A stretch of 64,000 nucleotides of DNA from Odontesthes bonariensis (GCF_027942865.1 NC_134515.1:29192449-29256448), one strand, 5' to 3'; numbered from the stretch's first letter, positions 1 through 12,733 are shown. Notes: a model not told the origin generated them from the sequence alone. Numbers and translations: made by a program.

Positions 1-101
1 TACCACTCAGTACCTGACATTGTCTTTTAAGTTTCTGATTTCATGAAAAAATAGTTTAATGTATTGTATAACAATGCTTCTTGCTCTTGTCCGCCTTTCA
101 G

Positions 102-251
102 AGTTATCTCCAGATCCTAAAGGAACGTCAGATGGGAACAGGCTCCTCCACCACTAGCGTCAGCACCATCACACACACTCTAATTGACTTTGACTTTGAG
201 ACGGGCTCCATGGTGCCACTAACTGCTGCCTCCCCCATCTTTTCAGTGTGA
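102..251 (+). CDS. Terminal coding exon of an unidentified gene (partial)
   Basis: A pyrimidine-rich tract ending in CAG at 99-101 is followed by an open frame of 49 codons closed by TGA at 249-251, which looks like the last coding exon of a plus-strand gene entering from the left. The peptide begins SYLQILKERQ, continues through a Ser/Thr-rich stretch (GSSTTSVSTITHT), then an acidic-aromatic patch (LIDFDFETG), and ends AASPIFSV. I do not recognise the family. The exon starts in phase 0. It converges on mmp19, whose 3' end lies about 1.4 kb away. Support is the acceptor, the open frame and a good poly(A) region downstream. The function is unknown and the exon could belong to any gene whose body lies outside the window. 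Confidence 0.55.
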   Translation, partial: SYLQILKERQMGTGSSTTSVSTITHTLIDFDFETGSMVPLTAASPIFSV

Positions 252-690
252 GCAAACACAGCATCAAGTAATTGTAAACTATCTTAGGAATCTATTCCTG
301 GTGATTAAATATTCATTTTGAATTGTTCTCTTGACAACTGTTCAAGCATTTCAACTCCTGGTTTCAATCCTCTTTGAAGAATCCTCTTTGGAGATCATCT
401 CCTTAATGATTGCAAAACAAAATCTATGCAACAACATCCACAGTCGTCAGGCTCAACAGTTTATCTCACACTTTCATTATCTTTCTTAGACAAACCATAT
501 TGTTTCATAGAGTTAATTTTTTACAGTAATTGTTTCCTATTAAAAAAAAAAAGATTAACGAATCCGATATTAAAGCATAAAAGGACACATTTATACCATG
601 AAGTGAAATTGTTATCAGGATATATATATATAAGAAATGTGTGATTCTGAACAATAAACCAATAAAACATTGATTTGCTGTTCAGGTTTA
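252..690 (+). terminator. 3' UTR and poly(A) signals of the left-edge gene
   Basis: AT-rich sequence follows the TGA at 249-251. Two AATAAA hexamers stand close together at 653-658 and 661-666, with a GT/T-rich stretch at 697-715 downstream, the usual layout of a vertebrate cleavage site. The open frame at 426-644 inside this segment has no coding character. Confidence 0.6.
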
Positions 691-1684
691 TGGCCTGTTG
701 GTTTTTTTTTGTTGTCGTCTTAAGTTAATGTTAATTTACGAATAAAAATTAGGCATTTAAGATTTTTTATATTTGTGATATTTTATATATGTTTGTGTTT
801 TATTTACTCCACACAAAATAAGCAGTCAGTGTCATGGTTTAGCTCTCCACAATTGCAATTTTACAGTGATGATATAAAAATAATAATAATAATTTAAAAA
901 AACTGGGATGGATAGGTTTGTCAAGCTCAGACTGCTGCTGGAACTGAATTTGTTTTATCCATCTAAAAGAAAAACCTAAATCACTTATTTAAGAGCCTGG
1001 CAGAGTGAAGACCTTCTGATTTGTGAACTATGGTGACGTGCTGTGTTTTGTCTTTCACCTTAATGTTCTGGCCTCACTGTGCACAATTTTGAAATAGGTG
1101 ACTTGGCAATGTCAGTTGATGATGAGGATGACACCCATTTTGTCAAAAAAATACCCAAAAAATAAATGTTGAACGCATTAAACACCAGTGTTTGAAGGTT
1201 TCTGACATCAAGAAAAAATCTGACAGTCCTGCCGTGAGTGTGCGTTAGTTCATGAATTCAACATTGCAAGAGGACAACTGGGATATTGAAAAGCTGCTGT
1301 GTCGTTTTAAGGGTGCATATATTCTTTAATGGATGGTGAGTCAAAAAGTGCATGCTCCCTTCAGCGTCCCTCCAGAAAAGCATATTTACATTAATCATTA
1401 GAAAAGTCTATGTTTATGCCATCTGAAAATTCTTCTAACAACATCAGGATGATCCATCAAGTGGAGCCTAATGACTGACGAACCCCCCCTGCATTAGTTT
1501 TGCTTGCAAATCCATTTGTTTACATATTTTTAGCTCATCCTTTTCCTTTAAAGACCCTGCGTGTACCACCACACTGGTGTTTTCACCTCTATCCCTGTGA
1601 AATGCCTGCTCAGGTAAAAGTAAGACAGGAATAATCGTTAAACATTTTCTTCCATTAGATTTGTTTATTTGAAATAACCAAGAC
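691..1684. other. Intergenic, convergent gene ends
   Basis: This stretch lies between the poly(A) region of the left-edge gene and that of mmp19. It is AT-rich. I see no supported gene. A 19-codon frame at 1109-1165 follows an acceptor-like AG but has no other support. Confidence 0.5.
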
Positions 1685-2204
1685 TTTATTTACAACCATG
1701 CTGAGGCAGCGAGGTCTCTGACTGGATGATGAACAAGAACTCACAGTAAACACATTTTATACAATCCACATGAACAACTAAATAAATATGCTAAAATGAA
1801 TACAGCACACATCCACCAGTTGACATTCTGACTCATGGTGTCACACATGGTAGTTAGCTACAGTCCACACAAAACAAATTTCAAAAAGCAAAAAGGGGTA
1901 TATACGTAGCATTTGTCATATGTTTGATTATGAATGACAGCTGCTACTGACTTCTAGGAACAGTGATTAAATCTCCTCGATCATCCTAAGTATTTCTGTT
2001 ACTGTGGAGGAGGTGCAGTAATACATGAAATTCTAAAAATAGAACAAAAATGTTTCATAGATTTTATCAAGACAAGTTCGATGACGTGAGTTCACAGATA
2101 AGTGAGGCAGACCCACACACCCACACTTCTTTTTTTTTACTTCAGTTAAACTAAATCACTGTGCAGATCAGGTTTGTGTTGAATCCCTGGTGACCTCTGG
2201 TGGC
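1685..2204 (-). terminator. mmp19: mmp19 3' UTR with poly(A) signal
   Basis: The minus-strand 3' UTR follows the mmp19 stop. TTTATT at 1685-1690 reads AATAAA on the minus strand and is the likely poly(A) signal. Confidence 0.5.
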
Positions 2205-4851
2205 TTAGTCATCACACTGCATCCAGTGTGCAGCGGTGTCGAGGGGATATTCCTTTTCTACCGCTTGCTTCTGCTGGTTTACACGCCATTGCTTGCTGCC
2301 TTTAAACATGTACACATGGCCATCAGTCCCTGTTAAAGCAGCATCAACGTTGGTGGGGGCCCCTTTGAAGAGGTGCCCGATAGATTTGGGATATGAACGC
2401 AGGTCCGTTGGACCAATTTCATCCCACTGCCAGTATCCAGAATCCTAAAAAAAAAAAAAAAAAAAAAAAAGTTATTTAACAGAAGGTGACAGTTTAGTCA
2501 CAAAAATGTGTAATTTTAAAATGTCATCTTTATTTTCATTACTTTGAAAAAGATCAGTTTTTTGGTTTTAGGTAAGTAAAGGGCTGAGTCAACATTTGCA
2601 GGGATGTTGGCCAGGCGTCTGGGATAGCCGCTGTCTAGTTTGAAGCCAGTGTATCTCCACACTTTGTCTCCTGTAAGAGGACATGTGCTGAACACTTGCC
2701 ACATTTACATAAAAATGAAATGTAAAAAGAACATTTTTAAACGATTCAATGAATCCACCTTTCAGAAAGTAGGACTTGCCGGTCCGCTGAGAATGAACAG
2801 CAGCACCGAGGCTCCCTGGCAGCTCCTTCCACAGTGAAGAAATCCCAATGGGAGTGTTGTAGCCAGAGCTGGATACCGTCCACACGTACTGTCCACTGAA
2901 AACATAAGTCTTACTCGAAGGACCTGAAGTTACACAACGCAAGAGGAAAAGTACCTATAAAAACATCTTCCTGAAGGGGGAGGGTACTGAGTGTTTTCTT
3001 CAACAACATACAGAATCCATGTTCATCTTCCAATCTATATTTTAATCTGATAGTTTCTGAGCCTCTATACCTAACATAACTGCATCCAGAGAGGTTTTGC
3101 AAGGATCTGGGATAACTCCTCGTGGCACTGGCTTCTGAGCATTTTTGGATGGAAGACTCTTCTCTGGCTTTCCTGAAAAGGGACACTACTGCACATTGCA
3201 TGAAAAGCACTTCAAAGAGAATTCATATCCCTAATAACAATATTCTATTATTACCGTATAAAGCCTGAATCCCTTGTATGTCATCTGAATGTAGCTTGAA
3301 GTCAGAGCGGTATCCGTTGTATATGGGTCCCATCAGTGCGCTGTAGTATTGTGAGTGTCCCAGGCCAAGAGCATGACCGATCTCATGAGCTGCCACAATC
3401 CTCAGATTGGAGCCAGAGCTCTTGCCCTCTGTCCACAGTTCATCCTCGTCAAAGTGTATAATGCCTGACTCAGGAGCATCAGCATGGGCTAAAACACGGC
3501 CTGAAGACATGGCAAGAATATCACTTTTATCAAAAAAAATTTTATATCTTACTCAAGATATCCATGAAGGATTGTATATTTATCCTACCTCGACCATCAA
3601 AGGGCACCGGGCATGACTTGTCTTTTCTGTGAAAGGAGATTTTGATGTCTGCTCGTCCATCTTGCACCTCCCTGAACTTTAAAACCGACACGTCACTCCA
3701 ATACTTAAAAGCATTCTGGATGGCCTGACGGGTCATTCCCTGACCCAGGTCAGGAGTATAATTGTAAATGCGGTATGTCAGCATCTTCTTACGCCAGTAA
3801 CCTGCTCAATTACAACTAAATTTCATTCTTATATACAATATTGCCCAATAAATGTGTATCGTGTTATAAAGATACTCACCCATGATGCGATATTTAAGGG
3901 AGTTCTTATTGAAAGAATCTTCGAGACCACACCGAGGTTTGTTCATCATTGCCATTGTGGCTGAATCCAGGCTTCCTGATACTGGCAGGTTGGTCACTTT
4001 CTGAAAGATTCTGACATTCAGAGAAAAGATTATCACATTCGATTCAAACAAAGTATAAATAATAAATGAGGGCTGTGAAAAAGGAGTAGATTTGGTCACC
4101 TCATCGCTTCAGCTATCTTCTCAGGTGGATGGTTTGGATCTAAACTGTTCAGTGGGATGTGCAGGTAGCCATACTTCCTCAAATATCCCTAAAGGAAGAG
4201 CAGTCAATTTAACAGATATTTGGAGGATTTATTGATCTTTATTCAACACTGATGCCTCAACTAATTTAACTTTTTTATTCAATGCTAATTCAAATTATCT
4301 TTGGTGATCTGATGTGAACACTATCTTTCTGGGTGGCATCAATGAGAATAGTTGGAGTTCCAGCTTATACCCTGTGAAAACTTTCTCCAACTGCCCTGAT
4401 ACGTAATCCTGTTCAGTGTCACTCAAAAGTAGTATTAATCTATCTGAGAAACAAGCAAGAGCATATGATTTTTAATGACTTGGAAGTGGGAAAGGAAAAA
4501 AACTAAGCTCTTTGAAAATCTTTTCTCATTATTATTAATATGACGTACAATTACAATCAGCATTATTAATCAACATGGACTAGTAATAATCCCGCGTACT
4601 GTTGAATCTGTAAATATGATTTCATTTCAGTCCCTGGTTCCGGAGGGGAAAAAAAAAAAAAGCAAAACAAAATGTTTCATTTTTCAATTCAGAGACATAT
4701 ATCTTGACATTGTTTCAAGTCATGGTTTATCAGCTCCTTTGGTTTTGGGTTGTCTTACCATGGCTTCAGTGAAGTCCTTGCTGCTCTGAGCAATAGATGA
4801 AGCAGCTGTCAGCAGAACAAGAAGCCCCATTAATTCCAGCCTACTGTCCAT
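2205..4851 (-). CDS. mmp19: Matrix metalloproteinase-19
   Basis: Secreted zinc endopeptidase of the extracellular matrix. Coding exons on the minus strand: 4851-4759, 4188-4100, 4010-3880, 3801-3589, 3500-3255, 3172-3071, 2923-2759, 2670-2543, 2444-2205. All have GT-AG borders and join in frame to 468 aa. A signal peptide ([20 protein letters not shown]) is followed by the propeptide with cysteine switch PRCGLED (Cys88). The catalytic domain has [11 protein letters not shown] at about 214-224 (three zinc-binding His, catalytic Glu215) and the Met-turn SALM near 229-232. A short hinge leads to a four-bladed hemopexin domain closed by a disulfide between Cys in DPCKTS and the near-terminal Cys in MQCDD. 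I assign MMP19 from the catalytic and hemopexin wording ([27 protein letters not shown]) and from the pym1 neighbour. Compared with remembered human MMP19 it lacks the poly-Glu hinge insert and the Thr-rich C-terminal tail. Confidence 0.95.
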
Positions 4852-4999
4852 TTTCCGGTTTGTGTCTTTTTCCATTACCGGAGAGAGATAAAAGAACTGG
4901 ATCCAGCACAGCAAGTTGACTCTTTTCAACTGATCGCCACATCCATCCTCTGTGTATCAGCCCTTGAACATCTGTGCTGAAGCTGGTGTCTGACTTTAG

Positions 5000-7890
5000 G
5001 CATTTAGTTTATATACCCAAGTATTTCTTGCCGACCTGCCCACAAGCCACATAATAAACTTTGACATGGAATGTAAAATGAAAAGAAAAAAAACACAACA
5101 ACCCATATTTCAGACACTAACTGCACAGTCATGACTTCACACATAATAATTTGCAGTCCTTTGTCTTGAGGAGCATAAAAATAACTTCCCACATATGTTG
5201 TTTACTTCAAAGGATGCCTATCAATTAGGAATGAAGACTGCTTAAAATGGAGATTAGCTGCCAAAAAACTATTAAAGGTGCTGACCTGCCATGTAACAGT
5301 GGTGAGAAAACAAAAACGCTAATATCTAATTTAGCTGGAAAACAGCTATTTTCCAGATGTGCATACCAGAAATGTTGCTGTTGCTTACTAATGATTTGCA
5401 TTGTGAGCTTTATTCAACCAAATCTGAGCATTCTTTATTTTATGGTTACTGTTATGAGAGGAAAACAAGTAACCACATATCCTCCAAGGGACTACAGCAG
5501 CCAATTATATTGTTCTTAATGTAGGGGCCCATTCAAGGAAAACCAACGCCGCCACCACATAACCAACGCAACAAGTTGTCCTGTAGTGAAGACAGAATAC
5601 GTCTCCTTTTTCTGCGTTCTTCATTGTGGAATACCGACTCATAAAGCCGAGATGGTAAAGAAATGCTCATATATTTTATAACATGATTGAAAATTGATGA
5701 TTATGCACTGGACAGTCTCTTCTTTCCAGCACAGTCTTAACTTACAGTTCTCCTGTCTCTTAGGCTTTTGGTCAACTTCAATTCTAGTTCAACACAAAAT
5801 TTGAGAACAAATGTAATGGTAGTGAAACAAATAACTTTTTTTTAAAAGTCTGTGCTAATCTCCTGCATTGCTATACACCATAGTTCATATTAAAATGGAA
5901 TCATGTTAAAGTGCAACAAAAGATGAACAAGCTTCACAAAGACATCAGCAATGCAGTACGGAAATATCTGAAAACATCTGTGTGCTTTATGTGTTCAGCA
6001 AAGCATTAGAGTCAATGGAAGATTTGGCATCTTGCCCAAAGACACTTAAATTCTCTTAATTTTGTGTTTTGTTTATAGCCATCCATAAACAAGTGATTTA
6101 CATCAACAGACTAACAAAACAAAAAGAAACTTGTTCAACCTTTTCTTGTTACTGTGGTTTATTATCTTATAAATAAAAGATCACGTAGTCCAGTGTGAAA
6201 GGGCAGGGATGTTTCAGATCTCAAGGTCATCTATTTAATGTTTCTTCAGTATGATTCACTGATAGTCATCAACACGACGACACACTCCGTTGGAACCTTT
6301 GAAATTTCCCCATGATGATGATCAATATTAAACAAAAACGACTAAATACTCTGTGACCTATTTGTTGAGGTAAATGACATGATATTTCACGACATATCTA
6401 AGGTTGGCAAAACTTTGTAAACCTCTGGGATTAACAGGTCATTCATAGAGGGAAAAAATCATAGCACTTGGACCTGTCAATGTATGATATTCACAATATT
6501 TTTGTGGAAATGTATCGTGACAAGTACAAAGGAAAATTCTTAAGAGTCTTAAGAATTAAGTTAAGATCCAGCAAAATATTTTTCGGACGTTCACCAGCAG
6601 GAAAAAGTGACAAAACCACCTCTAAAGACTTTGGACTCCTCTCCACAGTAAGATAGACTGTGTATAAATAGAGGAAATTCAGGTTCATCAAATTCATGAG
6701 CTTCTCATGAGTGGTCGACCGGAGATTAATAGCAGGCAGTGTCGCAAAACAACACATCTGGGCAACTAAAGGGTTCTCTCACATTGGCTCATGCTTTTGT
6801 TTATAGGTCCACTATCAAGAATTTAAAGGTGTGCATGGCAAGTGTGCAAAGAGGAAGTCACTACGGAACACTGCCGCTCATCTGTAGTTTGTAAAGGACC
6901 ACATGGACGACTGTGGAAAAAAATGGGTTGCTTTGTCAGGAGAAAGGACAACACGATTCTCCAGTATGAGAATCTAATCCAGTCTGTGAAACATGGTGGT
7001 GGCGGTTTCATGGTTTGGGACAGTTTCGAGTTGCCATACTGATAGAAGCGTTCATTCCGAATTATAACGGCAATTTCTTCATGAAAATGTCAGCGCATTC
7101 GTGAATCGATTCTCAAAAAGAGTGGATCACGTGGAAAGAAAACAAACACATAAGTTGTTCCAGAAGGAAATGGTTAGAGAGCGATAAATTCTGTTTTGTT
7201 TTTTAAATGATCAAGTCGAACTTTTAACTCCAGTCGCAGACAGCCGAACATCACTCTCCTCATCCTCCCTTTGGAGTAGACACGTGTGCCTTAAAAATGT
7301 GGTACCCAGCAGGGTAAATCCCTTACCTTTAGAAGCTGTATCGTAAAAGTCCCCATGTTGCATTTGGCATAATACAACCTCGTATTTCAATCAGAGAAAA
7401 AAAAAAAAAAAGTGTTCTTGGTGGGGATTCTATTTGGTACACTGCAATTACAGTGGGAGGATGAAGCCAATGCCCATGTTGATTGCTGTAAAATAATGTC
7501 AACCATGAGGCTCATTTGTGTTTTTAATAAGTTTTAAACCACAGTGGAGCTCTAACACACAGAAGGACAAACTATATAAGCCCTTAGCTACACAGGTAAC
7601 ATTTGTTAGCTGGACCAGTTCATTTTCCTTTTCTTTTAAATTGGGGGGACGGACTCCTTTGAGCATAAAAACTTTTTTCTTAGATTTTCTGAGATGTTCA
7701 AAGCAACCATTCCAGTGAACAAGGTTTACTAAAGAGAAATGAGGTGAAACTTAAAGCAGCGTGAATTCCAGAAAATGTACCGACTGTGTAAACCACCATG
7801 TTAGTGTGACAAGAGGCAATTAGTCATTGACACAAGGATTCCTCTCTAAATCCGACAGGTCAGCGAACTATATTCTCTTCAAGAGAAAAT
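5000..7890. other. Intergenic between mmp19 and pym1
   Basis: No gene is supported here. The sequence upstream of the mmp19 start (4852-5200) should contain its 5' UTR and promoter, but no clear TATA box is seen. The right half holds a decayed Tc1 transposon. Confidence 0.5.
6780..7110 (+). mobile_element. Decayed Tc1-like transposase fragment
   Basis: Broken frames retain Tc1/mariner transposase wording: FVKDHMDD followed by a tryptophan in one frame, then SVKHGGGGFMVWDSF near 6986-7024. The latter matches the conserved SVKHGGGS-MVWG motif of Tc1 transposases. Stops and frame changes make it inactive. The ends and TIRs could not be found, so the borders are approximate. Confidence 0.6.
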
Positions 7891-7902
7891 GCTTTTTGTT
7901 CT

Positions 7903-8288
7903 TTTATTTCATGAGCGTTTCCTGATTAGATGAAAGGTACAAAATGGATAGACATGCACAAAACAAGTCACAATGATCTGTTTGAAAGATATTTATAAAT
8001 GACTCGCCCGGACCACATAATTGCAGAAGCAGGATTCACAATGTTATCAGTGGTATTCAAATCTAAGTCTAAAAAAACGAAACAAAAAGATAAATTGTCC
8101 GTTCAGGAGACATGATGTCTGTCAAGCAGATATCCTCGTCCTCAGGGCTGCGTTTGCTTCCAATGTTCATAATGAATATCAAATAGGTAAAATATCTATG
8201 GAAGCCATGATCTGGAGGCTGCAAATGTCGCATCCTGTCATATGTAGTTTGTATGTTCAGTCCGACTCCTCTGCTGTCCTTTTGTGCT
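7903..8288 (-). terminator. pym1: pym1 3' UTR with poly(A) signal
   Basis: Minus-strand sequence after the pym1 stop. TTTATT at 7903-7908 gives AATAAA on the minus strand. Confidence 0.5.
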
Positions 8289-11200
8289 TCAAGACTCAGA
8301 CTCCAGCTGCTTTAACTCCACCAGTAAGGCCTTCGCCCGGCGCAGCTTTTCCAGCTGATCCTTTGTCGGCTCCTTTATTTCCCCCGATTCCACCTTCTGC
8401 TGCAACTCCTCAACTTGTCGTAACTTCTTTTTCAGGTTTTTTATCTTTTTGGCCTTTTCATCCGCATCTGCCGAAGAGTCGTCAGGAGATGAGACAGAGA
8501 CCGACGCCTCCGTCTTGCCTCTCTCGGAGATGGACACGTTCTCGACGGCGTCGCTCATCTCATCCACCTCTGCTTCGCCATCCTGGTCCTGCTGCTGTTT
8601 TCGTTTTTCTTTGCGCTTCATGTTACGTTTGGCAGACTTTGAGAGACCCGCCGTCTCGCTGTCCCCACAACCGGGGATCTTTTGCTGCTGCGACTGCTTT
8701 GATGGCTCTGATGGGTTCAGGCCCGGAGGCAGGTCTGGTTTGCTCTTGAAAAACTTGACATACTTGTTTTCATACCTAAGATGACAGAAACGCATTTAAA
8801 ATGACAAATGGAGCAACCCTCGTCACAAGAAAAGACAGCAAAAAAGTACAAGCATACAAATATGGCTATAGGTCTGGATGATATAACACAAAGACGCCAA
8901 CAAAAATGTCAAACTAAAGAGATAACAAGCTTAGGAAGCCTCTGTCCAAGAGGACTAATGTGGATATTCAGACAACTTAAGGAACCAGCAGCTGTTTATG
9001 GGCATGATTTACATCACTTCCTGTCTCTTGCACTATCATCCAACCTCTCATCTCCACCAAACTGAGAGATTGCAGTTGTGAGAGAGCATCTGGCATGTAT
9101 TCGCAGGCAAACAGCTTTTGTTTACTGCATGTGTAGAGGTGTAAGGAAAAAGGCGGCACACTTACACAGGGACCTCCTCCTGGGGCACATAACCATCCTT
9201 TACCTTCCTCGGCTTCCTCCATGACCCGTCAGGTCGCTGAGTAGCAGCAATGTATTTCCCTGAAGAGCGACAGAGAGAGCATTCAGAGCGCAAACAGCTT
9301 TAGTACGGACCTCGAGTAGTTAAATGGGAGACTTTGACTTGCATTCTGCTTGTCACATAACTGGACAAAGTGAAATCCCTGCATGTGCCAATGACATAAT
9401 GACATTTTATACATTTCAAATAAAAAAAAAAAGTCTAAAATGTGCCTGCTCAAGATCACAAAGCCTGTATCACAACATCAATATCCCATCAACAAAATAA
9501 TTTCCACTGCATGGGGCATTTGTTAGTTATTTCACTGTGATATTTGGCGCTGGACAAAGACTTTTATTGTTCACTTGAGACTGAAACCATGAAACCAGTG
9601 AGGTGTTGTTGTGCCATAATGAGGAGCTGCTGTGAGCTTGGAAAACCACAAGATGTCACTGTGCATACAAATGATTAAATGCTGCGCTTTACCTCTTAGA
9701 ACACATTAGGCACAGATGCAAAGCGCTGTGTATTACAGCAGGAAAGTTTACTGAGGCATCATAAAGCCTATTCAGAGGACGCATGAGTGGATTTTCATGA
9801 CTGTACCGTGATATATAACACAGGAAGCGAGAATGTAATAAGAAGAATGTCATTAATCTTCTGCTGTGTAGTTAGTGTAAAAGACCAGGAGTGAATGAAT
9901 TTCGAGTTTCGACCTCTCTGAAAGGGATACTTTTGAGGAGTCAAGCGAGAGAAATTAAGAGAAAAAAGATTCCTCCCTTTCCCACACTATGTTTGACTTC
10001 ATTAAATATTTTTGTTATGACAGCTATGAGTACTTTAAAGATAATCTGAGTTAATGAAAGAGGAAAAAAAACCACATCCCTCTGATGTCGAACTCTTCAC
10101 CACTGATCTGTGTGATGAAACTCTACAAGTAAACATGGCTTCATCTAAAAAATAAAAAAAAAAGCAATAAAAGTCTGTGAACGGATGACCATGACACACT
10201 TTAGATGACTTAAGACAATGTGGCAAATATCAATTACACTTGCCTGATGTGTGCGTCGTCACTTCTGTACTTGCATTGCACAAGTTCACAGTTTATTCAT
10301 ATGATATGTGACAGTAACAGACTTAACTACTTCAATATATCAGTGGTTCAATGTGCTCTGTTCGCCATGTTGTCACATTTATGTCATTTTGGCCCTCCAT
10401 ATTTATAACCATATTACCATATATCCTGTTGCGTTGTGTGATATGACAACTTTTCACACATCACACACCCCTGATCTCACTTAGTACAGGGAGTTCAACT
10501 TCATTTAAACTATTTTCTAAATCTGTTTTGCAGATGGGGCTTGTGAATTGTGTCTGAGGGTGACCACAGGATCCTCAGTTTGACAAGTAAGGAGGCCTCT
10601 GCACAATAGAAGTCTGCGTTTTTTTTAAAACAGGTGGAGTTCTTCAATGCAAAGACGTGACTGACTAGTCTTTATTTGCAATACTTTCACAAAAGACGAT
10701 TGGGAAGACTGAGCTACTCTATCGAGGATAGAGTCTTTGCAAAACTTTATAGAGAATAAAGTCATCTGTATCCTTTTTCATAATGACTAATAATAATGAA
10801 CTTTGTACTGGCTCAATATTGCAGGACAGCAGATTGCCATACATTCTTTAGAGTGATGGCTGCCAAACGTTGGTTCCAATATTTGTCATTCTCTGTGCAA
10901 CTCTCCCAAGCCAGGAAACAGACCTGGAAGTGGTCATTGCACAGCTGCAGCTGCCGGAAGAGCCTCAACTCTACAAACACCTGACTTGCCTCGATGAAAT
11001 CATGAACCCACAGCTTCTTAGCTTGCTGCTCGTCTCCTCCAACTAAGCAAACCTCATGCCAAGGCTTTCCTCTGATGGCCTGACGGATACATCCTGCATC
11101 TAAGTATGCAGGTGGGAGAAAAGTACGATTTGCGCGTTTAGCCCCATTACAAATAAATGGTAACAGAAAAAGAACAGAAAAAGAGGGTAACTGTACTGGA

Positions 11201-12733
11201 CTGATACGTCCCCCGTGGATAGTGTGTGTGTGAAGGACTTTGAAAGGAATCGCAACACTGCGCTCTTGTACACTTTACAATGTGTTGTGTCAGAATGGGA
11301 CAAAAGAATCATTGAAGCATTTCATCACTCGGTTAATCCGTATAAGAAGAAATGGCAACATTACGAAGTGATACAAGCTTTTTTCGAATGCGTTGGAGGC
11401 CTGAAATGCAGAAATGGACATACAACACATGAAATGAAGTGGTTGACACAAAACAAATCTTTTGAACGATGTCTGCGAAGAAAATTCAAACTAACGGCGG
11501 GAATCAATGTTTGCTAAAATTTTCCATATCATCCCCACTATTTCTTAGGATTAGTTAGTTAGAACTCTGAGCAGGAAGCCTCCACTTCAGCAGCGTTCAC
11601 ACACCAGACTTCCCAGTTAGATTCCTAAATATATTCCAAATGTCCGTTACAGGATGTTTGTTAATTAGTATGGTTTGTTAGACTATTTTGCATGATTAGT
11701 AACATCTGATGCATGTTGTTTTCCATTAAAAGTTTAACAGAACATTACCCCTAGAAGTGATTTGCTTCTTATGTGATGATGATCCAGTATTCTTTTTTAA
11801 GTTTCTATTTCCATGACAGAAACTGGCGGGGGGGGGGGGGGTTCAATCAATTAATAATTTATTGGGTGATGAAAAAATTAAAAAGAGCGAACCAAAATAC
11901 TAGAAACCCTCGACTCTCGCATATCAATAAGATCTCGCCACGATTTACAAATGACTTTATCTGGTGTTCAGATATCCGTTTACAATATGTACACACAAAT
12001 TAGATGTGCTACTCTGATTTGATATAGTCTCTTGAAACTTGTATATCCCACAAATTCTCTAATTGGTAAAATTAAAACGTTATGTGCTCTAAGCATTGTC
12101 CGGGATAATTCAGACACTTAAAAAAATGTCAACTCAGTTTTTTGTTTTTTTTTTAATTCTGAATTAAAGGTTTATACCACAAGCTGAAGTTGCAACTAAA
12201 ATAATTGAAGGAACATAATGGAACATAAAAAAAAACTAGTTAGAAAACTGCTATAAAATCATTGTGGTAGTTGTTGAGTCTCCTCGGTCACATTAGATCA
12301 ACTCACAATAGCAGAAAGGCTAACTAATGCCATCTAGCTAATTCAACCACATTTACACAAGAACGGCTCATAAAAAAAAAACAATTAACCATATATTTGC
12401 ATGAGTGACTAGGTATGTTAGTGTGTTCCCGGTAACACTAGCTTTTATATGAAACATCATTTTAACATTAATAAGTCATGCAGAGGGACACCAACTAGCT
12501 AACTAGCTACAGTGCAGAGTACACCGTCTCAGCTAGCAGCAAGAGCTAACAGCTACACAACGCATCCGAGTTGACCATTAGTTTAAAATCAGTAGTAATC
12601 CGTGTTGCAGATAAATAAAACACCAGCTGAACTGAGAACGTTGTGTTTATTGAGGAGTATTACTTCAACTTGACAAAGGTCTGCCACATGCATCAGCCTT
12701 ACCAGATTCATCTGTGACATAGGGGGTTGCCAT
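8289..12733 (-). CDS. pym1: PYM1, exon junction complex recycling factor (partner of Y14 and Mago)
   Basis: PYM1 binds the MAGOH-Y14 dimer, strips exon junction complexes from mRNA and contacts the small ribosomal subunit, so it acts in the cytoplasm. Minus-strand exons: 12733-12703, 9259-9166, 8775-8289. They join to 203 aa, close to the human length of about 204. The N-terminus ([19 protein letters not shown], then [19 protein letters not shown]) is the conserved Mago-Y14-binding segment. The middle is variable, Ser- and Asp/Glu-rich, with a basic run [17 protein letters not shown]. The C-terminus ([19 protein letters not shown], then a predicted helix ending ELKQLESES) is the conserved coiled and ribosome-binding region. 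Exon 1 encodes only 10 full codons, and intron 1 is 3.4 kb. The start fits because [10 protein letters not shown] directly precedes the conserved GKYIA motif. The gene is head-to-head with spats2. Confidence 0.97.
10813..11099 (-). other. Unexplained open segment in pym1 intron 1 (possible exon or gene relic)
   Basis: On the minus strand, after a pyrimidine tract and an acceptor-like CTTAG, 95 codons run without a stop to TGA at 10815-10813. There is no ATG at its start. The peptide is protein-like, with several Trp and Cys ([20 protein letters not shown], later [15 protein letters not shown]). A donor-like GTATGG lies near the end. The opposite strand is also open for about 64 codons in the register 10852-11046 (including [20 protein letters not shown], then TAA), so the coding strand is not certain. 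I recognise neither product. It could be an exon of an unannotated gene, a retro-copy fragment, or chance. As a pym1 cassette exon its start phase fits but its end phase does not. Confidence 0.3.

Noticed and set aside
1109-1165. Mini-frame MSVDDEDDTHFVKKIPKK after an acceptor-like AG
   Set aside because: It might be an alternative last exon of the left-edge gene, but the gene already has a good terminal exon and poly(A) site upstream. Too short to support.
6468-6757. Overlapping frames at 6468-6656 (+) and 6491-6757 (-)
   Set aside because: They lie in decayed intergenic DNA next to the Tc1 remnant, and neither shows a family motif.
8021-8784. Plus-strand frames of 242 and 111 codons
   Set aside because: They are antisense to pym1 exon 3, whose minus-strand product is clearly conserved.
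11215-11517. Plus-strand 100-codon frame next to the pym1 intron 1 open segment
   Set aside because: No motif, no promoter or splice context, and codon use like the surrounding AT-rich intron. Treated as chance.
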